From the NCBI RefSeq assembly GCF_005860775.1, contig NZ_VCHQ01000005.1:1-64000 (forward strand): 64,000 bases of DNA, read 5' to 3'. Origin of the DNA: Klebsiella indica. GTDB lineage: Bacteria > Pseudomonadota > Gammaproteobacteria > Enterobacterales > Enterobacteriaceae. A program made the position numbers and the translations under genes. This document shows, piece after piece, positions 1 to 14,046 of the stretch (positions within the stretch are counted from its first letter, which is position 1; each line of letters begins with the position of its first letter). The notes under the pieces are model-generated. The model saw nothing but the letters and a program-made list of their open reading frames with translations. It was not told the origin of the DNA and did not search any database.

Positions 1-2893
<2,893 letters not shown>

Positions 2894-2977
2894 TTATTTC
2901 TTTAGGCGCTCAATTAAGTTATCCAGAACGGGCGACTTATCTGAAGCGCCCGCCTGGTGACTATGACTCCGAAGGGA

Positions 2978-3984
<1,007 letters not shown>

Positions 3985-3991
3985 ACGCAGA

Positions 3992-4020
3992 ATTTTAGGG
4001 CGGTGCCGAAAAGGTGTCAA
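3992..4020 (-). promoter_or_regulatory. str operon promoter (sigma-70)
   Basis: On the minus strand TTGACA (4015-4020) is a perfect -35 box, followed after exactly 17 bases by TAAAAT (3992-3997) as the -10 box. It lies between tusB and rpsL and points at rpsL, matching the position of the known E. coli str promoter. Confidence 0.9.
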
Positions 4021-4042
4021 GAAATATACAACGATCCCACCG

Positions 4043-4330
4043 TTACCAGGCTAACTGCCCTGGATGTTTGGCGATGAGCCTGACGAAATCAGTATAGCTA
4101 ACTCTGACGACACTGTCCGCAATTTGCCCCGTCAGCCCGCGGGCCTCAATATCGTCTTGCAGAGCGTAGAGAGTTATGGGGGCAGATTGCAGTATTTCAA
4201 CAAAACGGCCTCCAGCGATGGCCGCAACAACCCCGTCTGAGAGCAACAACAGATCGTCCCCCTCTTTAATCAAGCGGAGCATTGTCGAAATATCGGTATG
4301 CCAGGGTGATGCGCTTAGTGTGTGGAGCAT
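4043..4330 (-). CDS. tusB: tRNA 2-thiouridine synthesis sulfur relay protein TusB
   Basis: TusB is a small subunit of the cytoplasmic TusBCD complex. The complex takes sulfur from TusA and passes it through TusE to MnmA for 2-thiolation of the wobble uridine of Lys, Glu and Gln tRNAs. The 95-residue length and the MLHTL start and C-terminal YTDFVRL...QLAW pattern fit the family. It is the third gene of a tightly packed tusD-tusC-tusB set behind yheO, ending about 50 bases before the str promoter on the same strand. Confidence 0.96.
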   Translation of the reverse strand: MLHTLSASPWHTDISTMLRLIKEGDDLLLLSDGVVAAIAGGRFVEILQSAPITLYALQDDIEARGLTGQIADSVVRVSYTDFVRLIAKHPGQLAW

Positions 4331-4337
4331 ACGAGCC

Positions 4338-4697
4338 TCAAAAACGCAGTATCACGCTGAAATCATCAAGCCGGGCGCGTAACGCCTCTGGCTCCAGCCA
4401 TTCGCCATCCACAACCAATGGCGTTGTCGGATTCAGGCCGCGTTCACGCCCTGAAGCGGCACAGAACCAGCACTGATTGATGTCGTACAGCGATAGCAGT
4501 TTAAAGGTGGAGATATAATCACGCGCCAGAACTGCGGCAGGCCGCTGCCCAGGCAGTAGCTGAAATAAACCATCGCCGACGAAGAAAACGCCGATCTCTT
4601 CCGTCAGGGCTGAAGTGGCCAGCAGGGCGTCCAGCCCCTCTCTTCCCGAGGCAGAGCCGTGTGGTGCGGAGGAAAAAATAAAGGCGACGCGCTTCAT
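4338..4697 (-). CDS. tusC: tRNA 2-thiouridine synthesis protein TusC
   Basis: TusC is the second small subunit of the TusBCD sulfur relay. The protein is 119 residues and starts [20 protein letters not shown], with the conserved DALLATSAL segment. I chose the ATG at 4697, which overlaps the tusD stop by one base (TGATG), rather than the TTG one codon earlier; this fits translational coupling. It has a DsrE/DsrF-like fold by family. The relay's active cysteine is in TusD, so TusC is expected to be structural. Confidence 0.96.
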   Translation of the reverse strand: MKRVAFIFSSAPHGSASGREGLDALLATSALTEEIGVFFVGDGLFQLLPGQRPAAVLARDYISTFKLLSLYDINQCWFCAASGRERGLNPTTPLVVDGEWLEPEALRARLDDFSVILRF

Positions 4698-5083
4698 CAA
4701 AACTGCACCATGCGATCACAGGTTAACGCGGCTTCCGCCAGCGCGCCCAGCCCGCTCAAGGTAAATCCTGGCTGCAAATTATGCGCAGGCAGCTCAAGCT
4801 GCCGGGCCTCCTGTTCATCGGTCACTCCGCGACGTAAAGCGGCGGCGACACAAATATGCAAGGAGACAGCATGTTCGTCATGCAGAACCTGCCACGCCCG
4901 AACCAGATCAAACTCATCGCTGGCAGGAGCCGTCAGTTGATTCGCGTTGTAGACACCTTCACGATAGAAAAAGATGCTGATCAGTTCGTGACCTTCCTGC
5001 AAAACGGCGCGGGCAAACTGCAGCGCGCTACTGGCCTGTTGCGTACCGTAAGCAGGCCCAGTCACCGTGATAGCAAAGCGCAT
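4697..5083 (-). CDS. tusD: Sulfurtransferase subunit TusD
   Basis: TusD carries the sulfur-accepting cysteine of TusBCD, receiving persulfide sulfur from TusA. The 128-residue length equals the E. coli protein, and Cys78 in the segment [12 protein letters not shown] is the catalytic residue. The start codon shares a base with the yheO stop (TAATG), so yheO, tusD, tusC and tusB are probably one coupled transcript. Confidence 0.97.
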   Translation of the reverse strand: MRFAITVTGPAYGTQQASSALQFARAVLQEGHELISIFFYREGVYNANQLTAPASDEFDLVRAWQVLHDEHAVSLHICVAAALRRGVTDEQEARQLELPAHNLQPGFTLSGLGALAEAALTCDRMVQF

Positions 5084-5805
5084 TACTTATCCAGCCCCTG
5101 GAAATCCCCGCTTTTGAACTGGCGAATGTAGAGATATACCGTGTGCTTCGAGATATTCAACCGATCGGCAACCTGGTTAATGGCATCCTTGATATCAAAG
5201 ATCCCTTTCTCGTAGAGATTCAATACGATCTGACGATTTTTAGCATTGTTAGAAACGTTACGGTCGGCATTCACCTCTTCGATGGTGAACTCAAGCGTCT
5301 GGGCAACCAGGTCGTCTACTGATGAGGCAAAATTAACCTGAGAGTTCACTTCCGTCGTTTCCGGCGGAATAAAGGTGCTCATGATCTGCGAGAAAGGCAC
5401 ATCAAGGTTCATGTTAATACATAACAGACCAATAACCCGGTGCTCGCGGTTGCGAATAGCAATCGTGACCGATTTCATCAGCACACCGCTTTTGGCGCGA
5501 GTAAAATAGCATTTGGAAACGCTGCTATCGGCTCCTGTCATATCATGCAACATGCGCAACGCAAGGTCAGTAATGGGCGAGCCAATTTGACGACCGGTGT
5601 GCTCACCGTTAGCGATACGAATGGCGGAACATTTTAAGTCCTGCAATGAATGCAGTACGATTTCACAGTGGGAACCGATGAGCATCGCTAACCCGTCCAC
5701 TACCGCTTCATAGGATTTGAGGATATCGAAGTCAGTCTGGTCAAAAGGACGTTGATCCAGTAAATCAAGCTCACTGGTCTCATTGGTTAAAAGCGACCTG
5801 GACAT
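5083..5805 (-). CDS. yheO: YheO-like PAS/HTH transcriptional regulator
   Basis: YheO belongs to the DauR family: an N-terminal PAS-like YheO domain (roughly residues 20-140, with [12 protein letters not shown] and [12 protein letters not shown]-type segments) and a C-terminal helix-turn-helix ([22 protein letters not shown], about residues 205-228). The 240-residue form uses the ATG at 5805. An upstream in-frame GTG at 5817 overlaps the AAGGAG ribosome binding site and is unlikely. It is the first gene before tusDCB. The ligand and targets are not evident from the sequence; DauR relatives respond to D-arginine, but no arginine catabolic genes are nearby. Confidence 0.93.
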   Translation of the reverse strand: MSRSLLTNETSELDLLDQRPFDQTDFDILKSYEAVVDGLAMLIGSHCEIVLHSLQDLKCSAIRIANGEHTGRQIGSPITDLALRMLHDMTGADSSVSKCYFTRAKSGVLMKSVTIAIRNREHRVIGLLCINMNLDVPFSQIMSTFIPPETTEVNSQVNFASSVDDLVAQTLEFTIEEVNADRNVSNNAKNRQIVLNLYEKGIFDIKDAINQVADRLNISKHTVYLYIRQFKSGDFQGLDK

Positions 5806-5931
5806 GAAAAAAAGCACTCCTTTTCAGGAGCCTGTCGTTATTGTCAGGGCAGGCTCATCATCATTATTAATCTGTCTAAAGTAATACAGCGCCTGAGGTT
5901 CTTTCCAGTCTTAATTATATCTGTCTGCAAT

Positions 5932-5963
5932 AAAAAAGCCGCCGCCCCTGAAGGCGGCGGCTT
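5932..5963 (-). terminator. Rho-independent terminator of fkpA
   Basis: A perfect 9-bp stem GCCGCCGCC / GGCGGCGGC (5938-5946 with 5953-5961) is followed on the minus strand by a T-run. It lies just after the fkpA stop. Confidence 0.92.
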
Positions 5964-5971
5964 AAATCAGA

Positions 5972-6790
5972 TTACTTCTTAGCGTCAGCGGCTGGTGCTT
6001 CAGCAGCGGCTTCCGGTTTAGCATCGTCTTTCGGTGCCGGTTTGATATCCAGCAGTTCTACGTCAAACACCAGCGTAGAGTTAGCCGGGATACCCGGAAC
6101 GCCTGTTTTGCCGTAAGCCAGATCCGGTGGAATGACCAGCTTGATTTTGCCGCCTTTCTTGATGTTTTTCAGGCCTTCGGTCCAGCCAGGGATCACGCCG
6201 TCCAGACGGAAAGAGAGCGGCTCGCCACGGGTGTAGGAGTTATCAAACTCTTTACCATCGATCAGCGTACCTTTGTAGTTGACCACAACAGTATCGCTAT
6301 CTTTCGGCGCATCACCGGTACCGGCTTTCTCAATTTTGTACAGCAAACCAGATTTAGACGTTTTCACCCCTTTCTCTTTTGCAAAGGCATCGCGGTAAGC
6401 TTTACCTTTAGCCGCATTTTCAGATGCGTCTTTTTCCATTTTCTGCTGAGCGGCGGTTTTTACACGGGTTTCAAACGTCTGCAGAGTCTGTTCGATCTCC
6501 TGGTCGGACAGTTTGCTCTTATTGGCAAACGCGTCCTGCACACCGGCGATCAGCTGGTCTTTATCCAGTTTGATGCCCAGTTTCTCTTGTTCTTTCAGGG
6601 AGTTTTCCATGTAACGTCCCAGGGATGCACCCAGCGCATAAGCAGATTTCTGATCGTCATTTTTGAATGCCGATTTGCTGTCCGTTGCAGGGGTCGCTTT
6701 CGCTGCGGTATCAGCCGCAAATGTCAGCGGTGCATTCAGGGCGACGGCCATTGTGGTCGCCAGCAGCGTTACTTTAAACAGTGATTTCAT
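5972..6790 (-). CDS. fkpA: Periplasmic FKBP-type peptidyl-prolyl isomerase FkpA
   Basis: FkpA is a periplasmic chaperone and prolyl isomerase that helps outer-membrane and exported proteins fold. The 272-residue precursor has a classic Sec signal peptide (MKSLFKVTLLATTMAVALNA, cleavage after AFA-type motif near residue 25). An N-terminal helical dimerization domain (about 45-140) and a C-terminal FKBP domain (about 145-252, with VVVNYKGTLIDGKEFD and IPPDLAYG) follow. The tail is rich in Ala, Pro and Lys. In E. coli fkpA is in the sigma-E and Cpx envelope stress regulons; I did not find a convincing sigma-E promoter by eye in the 220-base upstream region. Confidence 0.98.
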   Translation of the reverse strand: MKSLFKVTLLATTMAVALNAPLTFAADTAAKATPATDSKSAFKNDDQKSAYALGASLGRYMENSLKEQEKLGIKLDKDQLIAGVQDAFANKSKLSDQEIEQTLQTFETRVKTAAQQKMEKDASENAAKGKAYRDAFAKEKGVKTSKSGLLYKIEKAGTGDAPKDSDTVVVNYKGTLIDGKEFDNSYTRGEPLSFRLDGVIPGWTEGLKNIKKGGKIKLVIPPDLAYGKTGVPGIPANSTLVFDVELLDIKPAPKDDAKPEAAAEAPAADAKK

Positions 6791-7012
6791 CCATTTCTCC
6801 AGGGCCGGGGCATCTCACCCCAGGGTTATCGTAAAAAACAAAAAACGTACTATAGAACGTTGCCGAACAAATCTATATACAGACGTGCCTGAATATCGAC
6901 TCATTTAGGACTATTTTTGTATGAATTAGTTTCCTGTCGCGCCCAACGATGCTGCGCGAATGCTGAAACTTCAGTAGAATCCGCCCGCAGGATCAGACAG
7001 AAGAGGTTACTC

Positions 7013-7231
7013 ATGCACGATCGCACTTTAGAGACTCGCCTTGCCGAGCTGGAAAGCAGGCTGGCGTTTCAGGAAATCACTATTGAAGACCTCAACAAGA
7101 CCGTTACCGCCCATGAGATAGAAATGGCCAGAATGCGCGAACATATGCGCCTGATGGTGGAAAAGCTGAAGGCCACTCAACCGTCACACATGGCTTCACA
7201 GGCAGAAGAAACGCCGCCGCCCCACTATTGA
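7013..7231 (+). CDS. slyX: SlyX protein
   Basis: SlyX is a 72-residue conserved protein of unknown biochemical role. It is almost entirely one heptad-rich coiled coil (residues 4-55, [19 protein letters not shown]) and ends in the conserved EETPPPHY tail. The ATG at 7013 is preceded by AGAGG and gives the family's usual length; longer in-frame starts upstream have no conserved sequence. It lies between fkpA and slyD in the normal enteric position and ends at a terminator shared with slyD. Confidence 0.93.
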   Translation: MHDRTLETRLAELESRLAFQEITIEDLNKTVTAHEIEMARMREHMRLMVEKLKATQPSHMASQAEETPPPHY

Positions 7232-7234
7232 GAC

Positions 7235-7263
7235 ACAAAAAAAGCGGGTCTCCCCGCTTTTTT
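7235..7263. terminator. Bidirectional terminator between slyX and slyD
   Basis: AAGCGGG (7241-7247) pairs with CCCGCTT (7252-7258) around TCTC, flanked by an A-run on the left and a T-run on the right. It serves slyX on the plus strand and slyD on the minus strand. Confidence 0.93.
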
Positions 7264-7288
7264 ATTGCAGAGCGCTAGCACGACGGAA

Positions 7289-7870
7289 TTAGTGGCAACC
7301 GCAGCCGCCGTGACCGCCGCAACCACCTTTGCCATGATCGTGATCGTGGCCGTGGCCACCGCAGCACCCGTCATGGTCGTGGTCATGATCGTGGTCGTGA
7401 CCATGAGCGCCGTGTACATGACCATGCTCCAGCTCTTCAGCCGTTGCTTCGCGAATCGCGACCACTTCAACGTTGAACTTCAGATTCTGGCCGGCCAGCA
7501 TGTGGTTACCGTCGACAACAACGTGTTCGTCACCCACTTCGGTAATTTCAACCGGCACTGGCCCCTGATCGGTTTCAGCCAGGAAGCGCATGCCAACCTG
7601 CAGTTCATCAACGCCCATGAAAACGTCTTTAGGCACGCGCTGAACCAGGTTTTCGTCGTACTGGCCGTACGCGTCGTTAGCGCCGACTTCTACGTCGAAT
7701 TTGTCGCCCACTTCGTGACCGCCCAGCGCATTTTCCAGGCCGGAAATCAGGGAACCGTGACCATGCAGGTAGTCCAGCGGCGCGCTTACCGGAGACTCAT
7801 CAACCAACACACCGTCTTCTGTACGTACCTGATAGGCCAGGCTGACCACCAGGTCTTTTGCTACTTTCAT
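7289..7870 (-). CDS. slyD: FKBP-type prolyl isomerase and nickel chaperone SlyD
   Basis: SlyD is a cytoplasmic prolyl isomerase and chaperone that also binds nickel, helps hydrogenase maturation with HypA/HypB, and is needed for phiX174 E-protein lysis. The 193-residue protein has the FKBP domain (residues 1-70 and 120-150) split by the insert-in-flap chaperone domain (about 76-120). The C-terminal tail from about residue 148 is dominated by His, Asp, Gly and Cys and forms the metal-binding region. The family is 196 residues in E. coli. It ends at the terminator shared with slyX. Confidence 0.98.
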   Translation of the reverse strand: MKVAKDLVVSLAYQVRTEDGVLVDESPVSAPLDYLHGHGSLISGLENALGGHEVGDKFDVEVGANDAYGQYDENLVQRVPKDVFMGVDELQVGMRFLAETDQGPVPVEITEVGDEHVVVDGNHMLAGQNLKFNVEVVAIREATAEELEHGHVHGAHGHDHDHDHDHDGCCGGHGHDHDHGKGGCGGHGGCGCH

Positions 7871-7964
7871 GATATCTCCTGAGCATGGGAAGAATAGTGG
7901 CGCAGATTGTAGCGGAATTCTGCAGCCGTGTACCCTCTAGCTTAAAAAAAGCCGCCCGATAACG

Positions 7965-8165
7965 CTAGTCCGGATGAAAAATGCCTATCACTTGCTCTTC
8001 TTTGCGTACATGCTCACGGACCGCTTTATCCGCCTCACGCATCTGGTGACCGCACTTAACACACTCAACAATATCGACATTATTCTCACGCCACATCGCC
8101 AGCGAATCCAGAGCCTGGCACGCCGGACATTTCGCGCCGGCAATAAAACGTTTACGCACCGCCAT
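7965..8165 (-). CDS. yheV: YheV family putative zinc-ribbon protein
   Basis: A 66-residue DUF2387 protein with two CxxC pairs (CPACQAL near residue 13 and CVKCGHQ near 36), spaced as in a zinc ribbon, and a charged C-terminal half ending GIFHPD. Its role is unknown. It follows kefB by 12 bases on the same strand, so it is probably the last gene of the kefG-kefB-yheV operon. Confidence 0.92.
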   Translation of the reverse strand: MAVRKRFIAGAKCPACQALDSLAMWRENNVDIVECVKCGHQMREADKAVREHVRKEEQVIGIFHPD

Positions 8166-8177
8166 ACCCTTTACCTT

Positions 8178-9983
8178 TTATTCAAACTCGTCCCAGCCAT
8201 CTAACTGCCGGCTCTCTTTTTGCATCTCTCGCTGAAAGATCTCCTCCAGCTCGCGCCGGGCTTCCCGCACGCGGGACACCTGAAGCGTATCACTCTGCAC
8301 CGGCACTAACTCGCGCAGCATTCGCATATCAAGACGCCGAAAGTGCAACTGCGCGCGCTGCGCCTGATGAGGATGCATACCTATCGAGATAAGCGCTTTG
8401 CGTCCTAACTCCAGCGCACTGGAAAACGTTTCGCGCGAGAATTGCGTCACTCCGGCCTGCAGCAGTTCATGTGCTTCAACGCGTCCCCGCGCGCGCGCCA
8501 GAATATGCAGATGTGGAAAGTGTTGTTGACATATTTCCACCAGCTTCATGGTATCTTCCGGCTCGTTACAAGTAATCACAATCGACTGCGCATCTTCCGC
8601 CCCTGCCGAGCGCAGGAGTTCCAGTTGCGTGGCGTCGCCAAAATAAACTTTATAGCCATATTTGCGCATCAGATTCACCGCGCTGATATCGCGCTCCAGC
8701 ACCGTAATGCGCATTTTGTTGGCCATCAGCAGACGGCCAATCACCTGGCCGAAACGCCCAAAACCGACGATAATAACCTGCGGTTTATCGTCTTCAACCC
8801 ACGGAACCTCATCCTCTTCCTCCGGCGTGTTGAATCGCCGCGACAGCACCTTATCAATCAGCCTCATCAGCAACGGCGTGGTCATCATCGACAGCGTCAC
8901 CGTTACTAACAGTAGCGCCATCTGGTCGTTCTGAAACAGGTGAAGCGAAGCCGGAATCGAAAACAGCACAAAAGCAAACTCCCCGCCCTGACTCAGCACG
9001 CCAGCAAACTGTACTCGCTCCGGACGGCGTAAACCGTACACGTGCGCCAGAAGATACAGGACGCCGCCTTTCACCGTCACCAGAATCGCAACGCTGGTAA
9101 TGACCCACAACAAATGGGTGTACAGCACGCCAATATTTAGCGCCATACCAACGGAAATAAAGAACAGCCCCAACAAGAGCCCTTTAAATGGCTCAATGGC
9201 GGTTTCCAGTTCATGACGGTACTCGCTTTCTGCCAGCAGGACTCCCGCGATAAAGGTCCCCAGAGCCATCGACAAACCAAGCGCCTCCATAAACAGCGCC
9301 GATCCGAGAACCAATAGCAAAGATGCCGCGGTAAAGACCTCCCGTACGCCAGAGCCGGCAATAAAACGGAATACCGGTCGCAGCAGAAAACGGCCGCCGA
9401 TCAGCATCCCGGAGAAGGCCAGAACTTTCATTCCTGTTTTGATCCAATCAACATGGTCGTCGCCTGAACCGACAAGCACAGGCACCAATGCCAGGGCCGG
9501 GATAACCGCCAGATCCTGAAACAGCAATACGGAGAAGCCCAGTTGCCCTGACTCGCTGCGGCTCATCCCTTTCTCGCGCATCAGTTGCAGCGCCATCGCA
9601 GTGGAGGACATCGCCAGACCAATTCCCCCCACCACCGCGGCCCGCCACGAGAAGTCGCTAAGCATTAACAAACCACCAAGAATGAGTGCACTTAAAGCAA
9701 CCTGTGCCGCCCCTACGCCAAAGATAGAGCTTCTCAGTCGCCAGAGCTTGGACGGATTCAGTTCCAGCCCAATGATAAACATCAGGAAGACGACGCCTAA
9801 TTCCGAGAAGTGAAGAATTTCATCGACATCGCTAATAAATCGCAATCCCCAGGGGCCGATGGCGATCCCTGCCAGCAGATAGCCCAGTACAGCGCCAATT
9901 CCTAATCTCGCCGCCAGCGGTACCGCCACCACGGCGGCAAAGAGAAATAATACGCCTGCCAGTAATAGATCAGCTCCCGCCAT
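8178..9983 (-). CDS. kefB: Glutathione-regulated potassium-efflux antiporter KefB
   Basis: KefB is a K+/H+ antiporter of the CPA2 family. Glutathione keeps it closed and glutathione adducts open it, acidifying the cytoplasm for protection against electrophiles. With the ATG at 9983 the protein is 601 residues, the same as E. coli; the 14 codons upstream overlap kefG and are not conserved. About 12 membrane helices fill residues 1-380, and a cytoplasmic TrkA-N nucleotide-binding domain begins near residue 402 with the Rossmann motif [11 protein letters not shown]. The start overlaps the end of kefG by 14 bases, implying coupled translation with its activator subunit. Confidence 0.98.
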   Translation of the reverse strand: MAGADLLLAGVLFLFAAVVAVPLAARLGIGAVLGYLLAGIAIGPWGLRFISDVDEILHFSELGVVFLMFIIGLELNPSKLWRLRSSIFGVGAAQVALSALILGGLLMLSDFSWRAAVVGGIGLAMSSTAMALQLMREKGMSRSESGQLGFSVLLFQDLAVIPALALVPVLVGSGDDHVDWIKTGMKVLAFSGMLIGGRFLLRPVFRFIAGSGVREVFTAASLLLVLGSALFMEALGLSMALGTFIAGVLLAESEYRHELETAIEPFKGLLLGLFFISVGMALNIGVLYTHLLWVITSVAILVTVKGGVLYLLAHVYGLRRPERVQFAGVLSQGGEFAFVLFSIPASLHLFQNDQMALLLVTVTLSMMTTPLLMRLIDKVLSRRFNTPEEEDEVPWVEDDKPQVIIVGFGRFGQVIGRLLMANKMRITVLERDISAVNLMRKYGYKVYFGDATQLELLRSAGAEDAQSIVITCNEPEDTMKLVEICQQHFPHLHILARARGRVEAHELLQAGVTQFSRETFSSALELGRKALISIGMHPHQAQRAQLHFRRLDMRMLRELVPVQSDTLQVSRVREARRELEEIFQREMQKESRQLDGWDEFE

Positions 9984-10530
9984 TTGAACCTCCCCCCGTA
10001 ACAGGGCTCGCCAGCCAGTCGCCATAAGCGCGGGCGCGGCTTTTCAGTTCGTCGGGAGCCTGACGCCGCGCCCAGTAGACGATGATTGGGTTCATCCAGT
10101 GCATACGGCACATACCGGCTGTCAGTTCGAAAGGGTGGAGAATGTCATTCATCGGGTAACGGTAGGCATCACGTCGGTAGGCGCTCTCCGGTTCTCCGGT
10201 CGTTATCACACTGCGCCAGTACTTTCCCGCCAGTTGATTCCCTCCCGCTCCGCTGGCAAAACCGCGGCTTAACACTCTATCCAGCCACTCTTTCATTAGC
10301 GCCGGACAGCTCCAGGTATATAACGGGTGCTGGAAAACGATCACTTCATGCTGGCGCAGAAGGTCCTGCTCACAGGCGATATCGATAAAAAAATCCGGAT
10401 AATGTGCATAGAGATCGTGCACGGTAACATTCGGCAGTTGTAACGCCGGTTCAAGTAAAACCCGGTTGGCCACGGAATCCTGAGATTCTGGGTGGGCATA
10501 CAACAGCAAGACTTTCGCTGCCTGAGACAT
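9970..10530 (-). CDS. kefG: KefB ancillary quinone oxidoreductase KefG
   Basis: KefG is a flavodoxin-fold NAD(P)H oxidoreductase subunit that binds KefB and is needed for full efflux activity. The 186-residue frame from the ATG at 10530 begins [19 protein letters not shown], the FMN-binding start of this family, and contains the conserved GEPESAYR segment. An open frame continues 32 codons upstream but is not conserved. It is the first gene of the operon with kefB and yheV, and diverges from yheS. Confidence 0.96.
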   Translation of the reverse strand: MSQAAKVLLLYAHPESQDSVANRVLLEPALQLPNVTVHDLYAHYPDFFIDIACEQDLLRQHEVIVFQHPLYTWSCPALMKEWLDRVLSRGFASGAGGNQLAGKYWRSVITTGEPESAYRRDAYRYPMNDILHPFELTAGMCRMHWMNPIIVYWARRQAPDELKSRARAYGDWLASPVTGGGSNGGS

Positions 10531-10708
10531 CTTTCCCTCCCGAACGTCTTCTGGCGGCCTGTGCAGCGGCTGCGTTCCGACGCAACCAGAATGACTTTGT
10601 GTATCATCTTCATTTTGGGCTACCATTGCGGCCCGGTTGAGCGAGCGCTTCGCTCCACACTACATTATCATAATGACAAATTAACATAGTCAGAACATAC
10701 GGCGCCTT

Positions 10709-12613
10709 ATGATTGTTTTCTCCTCGTTACAGATTCGTCGCGGCGTACGCGTCCTGCTGGACAACGCGACTGCCACTATCAACCCCGGGCAAAAAGTTGG
10801 CCTGGTGGGTAAAAACGGCTGCGGTAAATCCACGCTGCTTTCGCTGTTGAAAAACGAGATCAGCGCCGATGGCGGCTCTGCGACCTTCCCTGGCAGCTGG
10901 CAGCTGGCATGGGTTAATCAGGAAACCCCGGCGCTGCCACAGCCCGCCATTGACTATGTTATTGATGGCGATCGCGAATTCCGCAATCTGGAGGCCGCTT
11001 TGCGCGAGGCCAACGAACGCAACGACGGTCATGCTATTGCGACGATACACGGCAAACTGGACGCCATCGACGCCTGGACCGTTCGCTCACGCGCCGCCAG
11101 CCTGTTGCACGGTCTGGGTTTCAGCAATGACCAGTTGGAAAGGCCGGTAAGCGACTTTTCCGGCGGCTGGCGTATGCGCCTTAACCTGGCGCAGGCGCTG
11201 ATTTGCCGCTCCGACCTGTTGCTGCTTGATGAACCCACTAACCACCTCGATCTCGATGCGGTCATCTGGCTGGAAAAGTGGCTTCGGGGTTATACCGGTA
11301 CGCTGATCCTGATCTCGCACGATCGTGATTTCCTTGACCCGATCGTCGATAAGATTATCCATATCGAACAACAGACGATGTTTGAGTACACCGGTAATTA
11401 CAGTTCGTTTGAAATTCAGCGCGCAACGCGCCTTTCGCAACAGCAGGCGATGTATGAGAGCCAGCAGCAGCGTGTCGCACATCTGCAAAGCTATATCGAC
11501 CGTTTTCGCGCGAAAGCCACCAAGGCCAAACAGGCGCAAAGCCGCATCAAAATGCTTGAACGCATGGAGCTCATTGCTCCGGCCCACGTTGATAACCCGT
11601 TCCACTTTAGCTTCCGCGCGCCGGAAAGCCTGCCCAACCCGCTGTTGAAGATGGAAAAGATCAGCGCGGGTTATGGTGAGCGAGTGATTCTCGACTCAAT
11701 CAAGCTGAATCTGGTCCCGGGTTCACGTATCGGTCTTCTGGGGCGTAACGGCGCCGGTAAATCAACGCTGATAAAACTGCTGGCCGGTGAATTACAGCCG
11801 CTGCACGGTGAAATTGCTCTGGCGAAGGGCATCAAGCTCGGCTATTTCGCTCAGCATCAACTTGAATTTCTGCGTGCGGACGAATCGCCGTTGCAACATC
11901 TGGCGCGTCTGGCGCCGCAGGAGACGGAGCAGAAACTGCGCGACTATCTTGGCGGTTTTGGCTTCCAGAGCGACAAGGTCAATGAAGAGACAAAACGCTT
12001 CTCCGGCGGCGAGAAAGCGCGCCTGGTTCTGGCGTTAATCGTCTGGCAGCGGCCAAATCTGTTACTGCTGGATGAGCCCACCAACCATCTCGATCTTGAT
12101 ATGCGTCAGGCCCTGACCGAAGCGCTGATAGATTTTGAAGGCGCGCTGGTGGTGGTCTCGCATGACCGTCATCTGATTCGCTCCACCACCGACGATCTTT
12201 ATCTGGTGCACGATAGCAAAGTCGAACCTTTCGACGGCGATCTCGAAGACTACCAGCAGTGGTTGAGCGATACGCAAAAACAGGAAAATCAATCCCCAGC
12301 GGGATCGAAAGAGAACAGCAATAGCGCGCAGGCACGTAAAGACCAAAAGCGTCGGGAAGCCGAATTGCGTGCTCAAACCCAGCCGCTGCGTAAAGAGATT
12401 GCCCGTCTGGAAAAAGAGATGGAAAAGTTGAACGCTAAACTGGCGCTGGTCGAGGAGAAGCTCAGCGACAGCGGTTTATACGAGCAAAGCCGCAAAACAG
12501 AGCTCACAGAGTGTTTACAGCAACAGGCCAGCGCCAAATCCTCGCTTGAAGAGTGTGAAATGGCCTGGCTGGAAGCCCAGGAACAACTGGAGCAAATGTT
12601 GCAGGAGAGTTAA
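10709..12613 (+). CDS. yheS: ABC-F family ATPase YheS
   Basis: YheS is one of the four ABC-F proteins of enteric bacteria, ribosome-associated ATPases with no membrane domain. The 634-residue protein has two ABC cassettes. The first has Walker A GKNGCGKST at residues 34-42 and signature FSGGWRMR; the second has GRNGAGKST near 345-353 and signature FSGGEKAR; each has an LLLDEPTNHLDLD Walker B. A charged linker sits between them, and the C-terminal 110 residues form a Lys/Glu-rich coiled coil (EIARLEKEMEKLNAKLALVEEKL). The family is linked to rescue of ribosomes stalled on difficult nascent chains. There is no sign of the longer linker seen in antibiotic-resistance ABC-F proteins. Confidence 0.96.
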   Translation: MIVFSSLQIRRGVRVLLDNATATINPGQKVGLVGKNGCGKSTLLSLLKNEISADGGSATFPGSWQLAWVNQETPALPQPAIDYVIDGDREFRNLEAALREANERNDGHAIATIHGKLDAIDAWTVRSRAASLLHGLGFSNDQLERPVSDFSGGWRMRLNLAQALICRSDLLLLDEPTNHLDLDAVIWLEKWLRGYTGTLILISHDRDFLDPIVDKIIHIEQQTMFEYTGNYSSFEIQRATRLSQQQAMYESQQQRVAHLQSYIDRFRAKATKAKQAQSRIKMLERMELIAPAHVDNPFHFSFRAPESLPNPLLKMEKISAGYGERVILDSIKLNLVPGSRIGLLGRNGAGKSTLIKLLAGELQPLHGEIALAKGIKLGYFAQHQLEFLRADESPLQHLARLAPQETEQKLRDYLGGFGFQSDKVNEETKRFSGGEKARLVLALIVWQRPNLLLLDEPTNHLDLDMRQALTEALIDFEGALVVVSHDRHLIRSTTDDLYLVHDSKVEPFDGDLEDYQQWLSDTQKQENQSPAGSKENSNSAQARKDQKRREAELRAQTQPLRKEIARLEKEMEKLNAKLALVEEKLSDSGLYEQSRKTELTECLQQQASAKSSLEECEMAWLEAQEQLEQMLQES

Positions 12614-12773
12614 AGGTGGCCCACTATTCCGGTCAGACATGCTAAACGCGCAAGAGCAATGTCAAACTTCAGAGCAACGCGGGTTTCGCCTGGCCACAAG
12701 ACCACATATTGGCTAACCTGCGTATTTTATGCGCGGTATAGTATGTATAAAGATTCCGAACAGCTCTGGTGCT

Positions 12774-13796
12774 ATGGTTGATATTACCCCCACTGAAATG
12801 ACGCCTCCTGAAGACGACTCGCAGCAGTTTCATCCGATGCGCGGCGTAAGCAATCGTCATTTGCAAACCATGTTGCCGCGGCTAATCCGTCGCAAGCTCC
12901 GTTTCACACCACACTGGCAGCGCCTTGAATTACCGGACGGCGACTTTGTTGATCTGGCATGGAGCGAAGATCCTTCCCAGGCGCGCCATAAACCGCGCCT
13001 GGTGGTGTTTCATGGCCTTGAGGGCAGCCTGCATAGCCCCTATGCCCACGGCTTAATCCATGCGGCGATGCAGCGTGGCTGGCTGGGCGTGGTGATGCAT
13101 TTTCGCGGCTGTAGCGGCGAGCCGAACCGCAATAACCGCATCTACCATTCAGGCGAAACGGAAGATGCCACCTGGTTCCTGCGCTGGCTCCAGCGCGAAT
13201 ATGGCTGCGTACCGACGGCCGCGGTAGGCTATTCCCTCGGAGGCAATATGTTGGGCTGCCTGCTGGCGAAAGAAGGCGACGATATTCCCGTCAATGCCGC
13301 AGTGATCGTCTCAGCGCCATTTATGCTGGAAGCCTGTAGCTATCATATGGACAAAGGGTTTTCCCGTGTTTATCAACGCTACCTGCTCAACCTGTTGAAA
13401 GCTAACGCCGCGCGCAAGCTAAAAGCCTATCCAGGCTCGCTGCCCGTCGATTTACGTCAGCTAAAAAGCATGCGCCGCATCCGGGAGTTTGACGACAGCA
13501 TTACCGCCCGGATCCACGGTTTTGCCGATGCGCTGGACTACTATCGCCAGTGCAGCGCCATGCCGCGCTTAAGCGATATCACGAAACCAACGTTGATTAT
13601 TCATGCGAAAGACGATCCTTTTATGGATCACCATTCGATTCCCCCGCAGGAACAGCTTCCGGCAAATGTCGAATATCAGCTAACGGAGCACGGCGGGCAT
13701 GTTGGTTTCGTCGGCGGTACGCTGCGTAAGCCAGAGATGTGGCTGGAAAAACGGATTCCGGCCTGGCTAACCCGCTGGTTAGGAGGGAAAATATGA
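12774..13796 (+). CDS. yheT: YheT family alpha/beta hydrolase
   Basis: A 340-residue alpha/beta hydrolase of the ABHD1/ABHD3-like family. The nucleophile elbow GYSLGGN is near residue 145, the oxyanion segment VVFHGLEGS near 72, an acid in [10 protein letters not shown] near 275, and the catalytic His in TEHGGHVGF near 300. The physiological ester substrate is unknown. I chose the ATG at 12774 because it gives the family length; the open frame extends to 12729, and neither start has a strong ribosome binding site, so the N-terminus is uncertain. The stop overlaps yheU by ATGA. Confidence 0.92.
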   Translation: MVDITPTEMTPPEDDSQQFHPMRGVSNRHLQTMLPRLIRRKLRFTPHWQRLELPDGDFVDLAWSEDPSQARHKPRLVVFHGLEGSLHSPYAHGLIHAAMQRGWLGVVMHFRGCSGEPNRNNRIYHSGETEDATWFLRWLQREYGCVPTAAVGYSLGGNMLGCLLAKEGDDIPVNAAVIVSAPFMLEACSYHMDKGFSRVYQRYLLNLLKANAARKLKAYPGSLPVDLRQLKSMRRIREFDDSITARIHGFADALDYYRQCSAMPRLSDITKPTLIIHAKDDPFMDHHSIPPQEQLPANVEYQLTEHGGHVGFVGGTLRKPEMWLEKRIPAWLTRWLGGKI

Positions 13797-14011
13797 TTAT
13801 TCCCTGGCAGGATCTCGATCCCGAAACGCTGGATAATCTGATTGAAAGCTTTGTATTACGCGAAGGCACCGATTATGGTGAGCATGAACGTTCGCTGACA
13901 GATAAAGTCTCTGATGTTAAACAACAGCTAAAAAGCGGAGAAGCCGTGCTGGTGTGGTCAGAACTGCACGAGACGGTCAACATCATGCCCCGCAAGCAGT
14001 TTCACGGCTAA
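13793..14011 (+). CDS. yheU: YheU family small protein
   Basis: A 72-residue conserved protein (UPF0270) starting [20 protein letters not shown] and rich in acidic residues. It has no assigned function. The ATG at 13793 overlaps the yheT stop in an ATGA arrangement, with GGAGGGAAA just upstream as ribosome binding site; earlier in-frame starts lie inside yheT and are not conserved. prkB follows 35 bases later, so yheT-yheU-prkB is probably one transcript. Confidence 0.94.
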   Translation: MIIPWQDLDPETLDNLIESFVLREGTDYGEHERSLTDKVSDVKQQLKSGEAVLVWSELHETVNIMPRKQFHG

Positions 14012-14046
14012 AGCGGCGCACACTATCGTTTACCCTGGGAGTTGTT